NCBI RefSeq assembly: GCF_030272615.1
Contig: NC_081410.1
Span: forward strand, 186,235,619-186,299,618
Source of the DNA: Cryptomeria japonica
Lineage: Eukaryota; Streptophyta; Pinopsida; Cupressales; Cupressaceae
Length of the DNA: 64,000 bases
Reading direction: 5' to 3'
The translations under genes were made by a program, and so were the position numbers. Of the stretch, positions 57,626 through 64,000 are shown piece by piece. The notes below the pieces were generated by a model. The model searched no databases. It was not told where the DNA came from and was given only the letters and a program-made list of their open reading frames with translations. Each line of letters opens with the position of its first letter. Position 1 is the stretch's first letter.

Positions 57626-59119
57626 TGGAAAAAAATATGGGACAACAAATATAAAAGCCAATGTCTAAATCTTCAAAGTTTCCTCAAAGAGGAGATTATC
57701 CCAATTGGATCCAATATTTGGAAAAATGTCTCTAGGACTAGAGACTTAATTATCAAAGGCACAAAATAGAAGTTGGGGAAAGGGAATCTTATTCAGTTCT
57801 GGGAGGACCCTTGGCTTTTGGAGATCCCTTTAAATGAAAATCCTGAGTGGAATAGATATCAGAACCAATGCAAGGAAAGATTTGGAACCAAGGTGGAGGA
57901 TTATTGGAAAGATGGACAGTGGAAAGACTTATCTCAAGTGGATCAGTCTTTGGGTAGTTTCAACAAAGTCATGAATTCAATGGTGAGGATTGAAGAAGAA
58001 GACTAGTTAATTTGGAAACTCACAGCTAGTGGTACTTTTACTGTGGCATCTCTCTATCATCAACAGTACAATAACATGGAAAGTCCTTGCTGGGCTAAAG
58101 CATGGGTGAAAGGTTTTACCACCAAGATCAACATTTTCTTTTGGATTGCCCTCCAAGACAAAATTCTTACTACAGAGAATATTAGAAAAAGAGGTATCAG
58201 CATGCCAAGTTTTTGTACACTCTGTAAGCAGAATGAGGAGACAATAAATCATATGCTCTTTCATTGCCCCTTCTCAGCTGATGTTTGGGGAAGTTGTCTG
58301 GATCAATTCGATATAAGTTGGAGCTTCCCCAACTTGATTCAGGAGATTTTCAAGTCATGGCATCATCCTTCAAAAAATAGAACCACTACCTTACTATGGG
58401 GAATTGCTTTACCACACATGTGCTGGGGTATATGGAAAGAGAGAAATGATAGAATTTTCAGAGAAAAGAATACTAAGGCTAACATTGTGTTTGAAAAAAT
58501 AAGAAGAAGTATAGTGGAAAATATGAATACTATAGGTGGTACTGATAATCCTAACACTAAGGAGGATCAATTTGTCTATAAAAAGTGGAGATTAAAAGCT
58601 CAAGAGAGCATCCAGAGTAATCCTGGAGAGGGAGTGATATGGACCAACCCGCCTAGGGGATGGATGAAAATCAAATTTGATGGGTCCTCTAAGGGAAACC
58701 CGGGGGTTGTAGGATGTAGAGTGGTCCTAAGGGATGAATGGGAAATATGTAAAATCATAAAATGTATTCCTATAGGAAATCAGACCAACCATGTTGCCGA
58801 AGCCATTGCAGCTTGTCATGGGATTATCCTTGCCAAAGAAGCCAATTGCACTAAAGTTTGGTGTGAAAGAGACTCCTTAAACATTATCAATTGTTTAAAT
58901 ATGAAATTCCCGCCATCATGGTTGATTAGTAATGCTATTAAAGCAACTAGGAAAATCAGTGAAGAGTTTGAAATGTGTGTTTTTACACATGTTTACAGGG
59001 AGGCCAACTCTTGCGCTGATTGGGCAGCCAACCTGGCTTGCCAATCGGGAGACATCATTACTAGTTATGGTGAAATGGAGATTGCAAGTGAAATGAAATC
59101 CTTGCTCAATCAGGACTAA
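57626..59119 (+). pseudogene. LINE-2 ORF2 C-terminus: zinc-finger-RVT region and RNase H
   Basis: GNLIQFWEDPWLLEIPLNENPEW is followed by the 358-residue frame 58043-59119. That frame holds WAKAWVKGFTTKINIFFW and a Cys/His cluster (CTLCKQNEETINHMLFHC), then RNase H: IKFDGSSKGNPG, VAEAIAACHG, VWCERDSLNIINC and YREANSCADWAANLA, with all four acidic positions present. It is the best-preserved coding piece of this LINE. Upstream pieces are in the same frame, separated by stops near 57625, 57768 and 58004. Confidence 0.9.
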
Positions 59120-59334
59120 AGCTATACAAGGCAACATGGTACTTTTAATCATTATTTCTAGTGACCTTTCCGCCTTTTTCGATGCAAAGCTTGCTTGAAG
59201 ATAATGAGCTATTAAATAGGTGTCATATCATCATTATTTAGCATGGATTATGGGCACTCTTACAGAATAACCACAAAAACCAGAGGAAAAGTTATCAAAA
59301 TGAGAGAAGGCATTGCAAGGAAGGTGCTATAAAA

Positions 59335-60927
59335 ATGGGAGGTAACAAGAAGAGATTTGAACCTGCTTCCTGCTCTGAATGGAGAAAGAACGAAGAAGTC
59401 TGGGGTATCCTTCAGTAGGGGGGTCTCAATGTTTTCATGGAACGACTAAATGGGAAGGACCCCACAATCACCAACTATTTCATCAAGAACTAGAAAAATG
59501 GAAAAATTTTGATTGGATCACATATGATGAATGTAGATGAAGAGGTTATCGCTGAGGCCATGAGGATGACTACCGAGGGTATGAAATTTTACAGGGACAG
59601 AGGGATATCTGATAAAGCAGCAGACAAGTTTCCTATTATGGATGGTGAGAGAAGAAAGATGATCAAAATTGACAACTCCTACCACTCCCTGAAGAGAATT
59701 TGCAGGCCATGGAGGTTTGTCTTATTTGCTTCTATTGAATATATTACCTTAGATGGTAGGTTTACCAGGGCATATGGGCATCACTTTGTCCTTCTTAACC
59801 ATTTCTGTCATGGTGAAAGGGTTATCCTTCCCTCTTACCTTGCCTTTTCAATGGATCATACTATAAAGGAGATCCAGAAGGACCCTAAAGGTGATCATGC
59901 CCTCCACCAGGGGCTGATGGTCCTAGTTTATAAAATGCTAAAGGGGAAGTGCATTGAAAAGCCTATTAAAGGCAAAAATGCCAGAGATGAGACTACGGAA
60001 AGTAAGGATAGTGGTTTCAACTTTGATTCAGAGACCGAGGGAGAGTTGGAAGAAACTAGCAAAAAAGGGAGGATTATTGTGGAATCTGAAATGTCAGATT
60101 CTGAAACTAAATCCCTTGAGGAAAAACCTATTAAAAAGAGGAAAGGGAAAGCCTCTGGAAAGAAGGCTCAAAAAAAGAACACTAAAAAGGGTAGCAATTC
60201 TAATCTCAATTATGTTTTGGTTGAATCAGAGGAGGAGGATGATGATAATAAGAGGATTGATAGTCGAGACAAAGAAGGGGAGGGTAACCCGGTTAAGGAT
60301 AATTTGGAGACCATGGAGACCGTGAATACCACTAGTCTGCATAACGAGGAAAAAGGGGGTCAAAGTGATAGTGGTGACAAAGATACTATTAAGGCTTTCT
60401 ATGAGAACATTGCTACTATGGTGAAGGATATTAATAGTTTGAAAACTGATACACGGGCCATGACAAGAATTACAGTTGGTGACAAGCCCTTGGTGGAGCA
60501 TGTTAAAGAGTTAGTGGCCGTTCTGCATAATGTGCAAGCTATTGAATGTATGGTTGGTAAAATCTTAGCAACGAAAAAAAAGGTCAATGAGATGGGAGAT
60601 AGAAAGGAAATGGAAAATAAACTGAAAGATTTTGGCAGCAGAATTGACAAGCTGGAGCACAATGTCAAGCAGCTTGCTGATCAAAATTTCCAAATCCTCA
60701 AATTTTCGGTGGACAACATGAACATCTTTATCAACAGGTTCAAGAATAATGCAGAGAAGGATGGTGATAAAGAGTAGGTGAACAAGAAGGGTCATGAAAG
60801 GAGGACCAGAGCCAACACAAAGAATAAGGTCGACATTGATGGTCATGAGCTGGAGGATATGAAGACCTCAGCAAACAACATGAAACAAATGGTTGTTCAC
60901 GCTGAGGAGATTCTTAATAATATTTAG
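59335..60927 (+). pseudogene. LINE-2 ORF3: unrecognised conserved protein after RNase H
   Basis: The ATG at 59335 (MGGNKKRFEPASCSEWRK) matches the LINE-1 ORF3 start and lies 216 bases after RNase H. One frame of 531 codons ends with TAG at 60925-60927; in-frame stops are near 59416, 59491 and 60775. Shared N-terminal blocks are VWGILQ, GMKFYRDRG, EYITLDGRFTRAYGHHFV, LLNHF and ALHQGLMVLVY. Then come acidic/Lys-rich repeats, a coiled-coil-like region, and a C-terminal block (RRTRANTKNK ... ELEDMK ... HAEEILNNI) corresponding to LINE-1. The longest stop-free part is 59509-60777. No enzyme motif was recognised; the LINE-1 copy is only moderately similar, so the ORF was probably maintained by selection before both copies died. 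Confidence 0.83.
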
Positions 60928-61143
60928 TTCCAGTTGTTGTCCTTGGTTCTATCTCTTTGTTGTCTTTTTCTTTCCTTTTGCTATCTGTTCCGAGTTTTTA
61001 ATGTAATGATGTTTTAAGTTGTGCCCTTCTGGTGGGTTCATTTTGACTTTTTGAAGTGATCAGGCACTTTTTTTTAGCATTTTTATTTTCCTGGCTTGTA
61101 AAAGGTTCGGGTACCTTTCAAATACTTGTTTTTACTTAATCAA
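60928..61143 (+). other. LINE-2 3' untranslated region
   Basis: T-rich, without a gene. It ends with GGTTCGGGTACC, then TTTTTACTTAATCAAA. The LINE-1 3' end has GGTTTCGGGTCC followed by ATTTTTTAATCAAT, so a 3' tail signal is shared. There is no long poly(A). Confidence 0.7.
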
Positions 61144-61160
61144 AACAATTATATATTTCA
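61144..61160. repeat. Right target-site duplication of LINE-2 (17 bp)
   Basis: Exact second copy of 55352-55368; B4 continues directly after it. Confidence 0.93.
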
Positions 61161-64000
61161 TAAGATCAAGTACATCCATCTTCTACAATATTCATCCATA
61201 AGTTGAAGGCACAAGAATCCACTTCCATGCATACACATCCAAATAAGAACATCTTAATGGAAGAAGGCATAAAACCACCCAACCCTGTGGAATCAAAGAA
61301 ACCACCCCACATGCTAGGAGATGACACAAGGTCCCACACACACTCTAGACCTAGGCTGACACCTAAAAACCAAAGAGACTCAACTATTCCAATCCACAAC
61401 AAGGAACCACTCAAGCATAAGACAACACAACACATGGCTAATCATAAAAGATAGAAACTCCTATAGGTGTACCAACAATCATGGCCAAAAGATCAATAAC
61501 AAAGGACCATGAACAAGGACACCTGTAGGAGTGGAGTGTCATCACATGCTATCCTCACATAGAAGGGAAACCACCTTGATAGACATGTCTCTGCATGTTA
61601 TCTTCACACAGAATGGCATCTTATTGATAGACATTTCGAGCCATCTCATAGACATGTGGAGCCATCTCAACCTATGAGAAAACAAGGGAGATTGACTTGC
61701 CATCACAATGGCCTTCCCAAGCTTATCCTTAAACATCCTCCCTAAGACTAAATTTTGGGGCTCACATCCATTATTATCTTGATTAGATGAATCCTAATTT
61801 ACCAACCCTTATAATTAATTATTAATGTTATCATGTATTTAAATCAAGGAAAACTTTCAATGTGCCCTAGTGGTCTAGACTCTAAGCATCCTTACTAGGA
61901 ACCTCCTAGTAGCCCATCTCTCACGACCCCGGTCATCACAAGAAATCCCACTCCCCCTAATCATGTTCCAAGAACTTAAGGGAATACAACAATAAATCAC
62001 AAGGGGGCTCAAATGTAGCACCAAATAAGAATTCACATGACACGACCAATGAACAATGCAATCCAATTGTCAAGATGCCAATAATGCCAATATATATAAT
62101 CAAGAGCCCTAATAAGATCTCATACAACAAGTAGCCAAATATAATGCATAAAACCATCCAAATCAACCGTATATACAAATAAACCCTCAATAGAGAGGCT
62201 CATCAACTCACTGGATCAAATCATGAAGATAACCTTAGCAGCAAGGCATATAAACTTACTTGAGTAGAAAAACAACCTCTATGACAAGGCTAAATCGCTT
62301 GTCGAAGACATAATACAATAAAATAAACAAATCTAAACATATAAAGCACTGGAAAAATCTTAGAAAACATCTTCACAAGCCTCTAGTACAAAAACAAAAC
62401 TGAGAAAATAGACCCAGAACTCCAAAATCATCAAAACACCAAAACAAAGCAAAATCGCATGTCTATGAAACATAATAGCGCTTTTGTAAAATAGACTAGC
62501 GCCTTTGTTTAATATATTAGTGCTTTTTTCGAATGGAACACCTTCACAATAAGTTTTGCACCTTCAATAGACATTAGCGCCTCCATTATTTCTAACAGCG
62601 CTTTCAATAAACAGTTTAGCATCCTTGTTACATAAAATAGCACTTTCACTAAATAAATTAGTGCATATGATATAAAAAATAGAACTTACACTACTTTAGT
62701 GCATTTACATGATTAGACTCAAGAATGGAAAATACAATTTACAAAAGGCAGAATATAAATGAAATCGAAAACATAACCAAGTGAGATGCCTTAATAGAAA
62801 GAAACTCATGGGCTAATTAAAACATCAAGAAAGGGATCGAATCATGAGATCAATCAAAAATTCTCAAAAAGAGACTCCCAATGGAGTGAAGTGAATAACC
62901 AAATCACATGGAATATAAATGAACCTCTTCCAACAAATGGGTACTGGAAGTTTCAACCCAAATTCCACACAATACAAAGCCACTTCTCATAAGCAAGAGA
63001 TACAGGATACAAGAGATGGGATCGTCACACATGTACGCATAATGTCGTTCATGATAGGAGTACAATCAAATAATAATCTGAATAAATAAATCCTTTCCAA
63101 AACCATAAGATATAACTATATGATAATTTAATTCCAAATTTACCAAATCTCCCGAATACAATTTTCCAGCAAATATTGTGAAAACAATCTTTTCCGGGAC
63201 AAGATACATAGGGAACAAAACACCACCAACTTGGAAATCAGAAGCAATGGCAAATAAGTTGATGAAGCGCAATCCACAATCCAAATCCATGCAAGCCAAG
63301 CAACCAAAATCTCTAGCCAAGAAATCAAAATACATAAGAAACTCTAAAAATGCCAACTCGACAAAATGCACATGCACCGAATAAATAAAAATTGCATTCA
63401 AACTATAGCCAAGACCCAACTAATAGAAATATTCCAATAAACTATATTCTATACCAACCCCCTTCCAAAAATCGAGATAAAAATATTAAATAATATTATT
63501 TACTTACCCCCAAATCTCAACCAATAAAATAATAGGGTAGGTATAAACATAATATTTAATTGCTCAATTAGTAGCAAGAGAATGTAATAATATAATAACC
63601 AATAATAATAAATCAAAGGCAATATAAATAAATGCTCCAATTAAATATAAAACCACAAATAATATAAATAAATAAATAAACGAACAATTAAATAATAATA
63701 TCCTCACAATCACAACTCCCAAGAGGGCCAATCATAACAACAGGTAGATACATAAATAATAACAAATAAATAAATAATCAAACAATAAATAACCTAAGAA
63801 TAAATAAATAAATAATAAAGAAGATAAATAAATAAGTGTACTAACAAGCATAAATACTCAACCAGTAATTAAACAATAAGTAAATAAATAATAATCCAAT
63901 AAATCAAAAGCTCAATACTAAATATTCAATTAAACATTAGACCATAAAATAATAATAATATTAAATCATCAATTAAATACAAATTCATGAAATAAACATC
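61161..64000 (+). mobile_element. B4 fragment 3 (continues beyond the window)
   Basis: It matches B1 from about 3440 on: ACCCAACCCTGTGGAATCAAAG near 61277, GTAGGAGTGGAGTGTC near 61525, ACGACCCCGGTCATCACA near 61923 and the TACTTACCCCCAAATC part near 63500. A diverged minisatellite lies at 62474-62715. The last 450 bases are A-rich with AATAAATAAA motifs. Open frames here (for example 61203-61454 and 63178-63384) have no domain and are not called. Confidence 0.8.
62474..62715 (+). repeat. Diverged minisatellite of about 20-22 bp units in B4
   Basis: About eleven or twelve degenerate units of the type TTAGCGCCTTTGTTTAATATA: TAGCGCTTTTGTAAAATAG, TTAGTGCTTTTTTCG, TTAGCGCCTCCATTATT, CAGCGCTTTCAATAAA, TAGCACTTTCACTAAATAAA, TTTAGTGCATTTACATG. 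No equivalent was noticed in B1. Confidence 0.7.

Larger units (their letters stand above)
55369..61143 (+). mobile_element. LINE-2: 5'-truncated L1-type LINE with a third ORF (5.78 kb)
   Basis: Bounded by an exact 17-bp duplication. It starts inside the endonuclease domain (SWIIMGDFNTP), passes through RT, zinc-finger-RVT and RNase H, then ORF3 and a 216-base 3' UTR ending TTTTTACTTAATCAAA. ORF3 is therefore inside the transposed unit. It is inserted in B4. Several frameshifts and stops make it inactive. Confidence 0.93.

Noticed and set aside
60226-60846. Minus-strand frames opposite LINE-2 ORF3, and the 59954-60325 plus frame
   Set aside because: They overlap the ORF3 frame, which is supported by the LINE-1 homologue; these alternatives have no homologue.

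Overview
The window looks like intergenic DNA from a very large, repeat-dominated plant genome. I lean towards a gymnosperm/conifer, but that is inference from element style and size, not from a diagnostic gene. I found no host gene, tRNA, rRNA or CRISPR array. Nearly every base can be assigned to nested retroelements, and all coding regions are broken by stops or frameshifts.

Layout. Positions 1-10303 are the 3' part of a plus-strand LTR element without pol (family A, copy A1), carrying a nested 4.93 kb element (B1, 1996-6929). A1 sits in a minus-strand 4-5 kb element (C1: 10304-10845 and 18433-21579) that is also split by a minus-strand L1-type LINE (LINE-1, 10846-18432). C1 sits in B2 (minus; 21580-24428 and 28821-28980), which also received C2 (24429-28820). 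B2 sits in B3 (plus; 28981-29144, 30828-32180, 36698-37730, 45558-46353). B3 is further interrupted by a solo LTR (D, 29145-30827), C3 (32181-36697) and a full-length minus-strand Ty1/copia element (37731-45557, 5-bp target duplication AAAGC). B3 lies in the remains of a minus-strand LTR element E (46354-47918). B4 starts at 47919 and runs off the right edge, interrupted by a second family-A element (A2, about 48319-55064) and a second LINE (LINE-2, 55369-61143, 17-bp target duplication).

How the parts relate. Copia encodes gag, protease, integrase, RT and RNase H. Family A encodes a coiled-coil/zinc-knuckle protein and a large unrecognised protein, but no polymerase. A1 shares an identical 24-bp polypurine-tract region with copia, and A2 shares its initiator-Met primer site, so copia-type enzymes are plausible trans-acting helpers. 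Families B and C have TG...CA ends and 5-bp target duplications but no coding capacity; they behave like giant solo LTRs or LARD-like units.

The most unusual content is (1) a third ORF downstream of RNase H in both LINEs, conserved from its start to its C-terminus and, in LINE-2, enclosed with EN/RT/RNase H by one 17-bp target duplication; (2) the pol-less family A with a second protein of about 1,050 codons; and (3) a tandem array of seven 22-23 bp palindromes in C3, with a weaker counterpart in C2.
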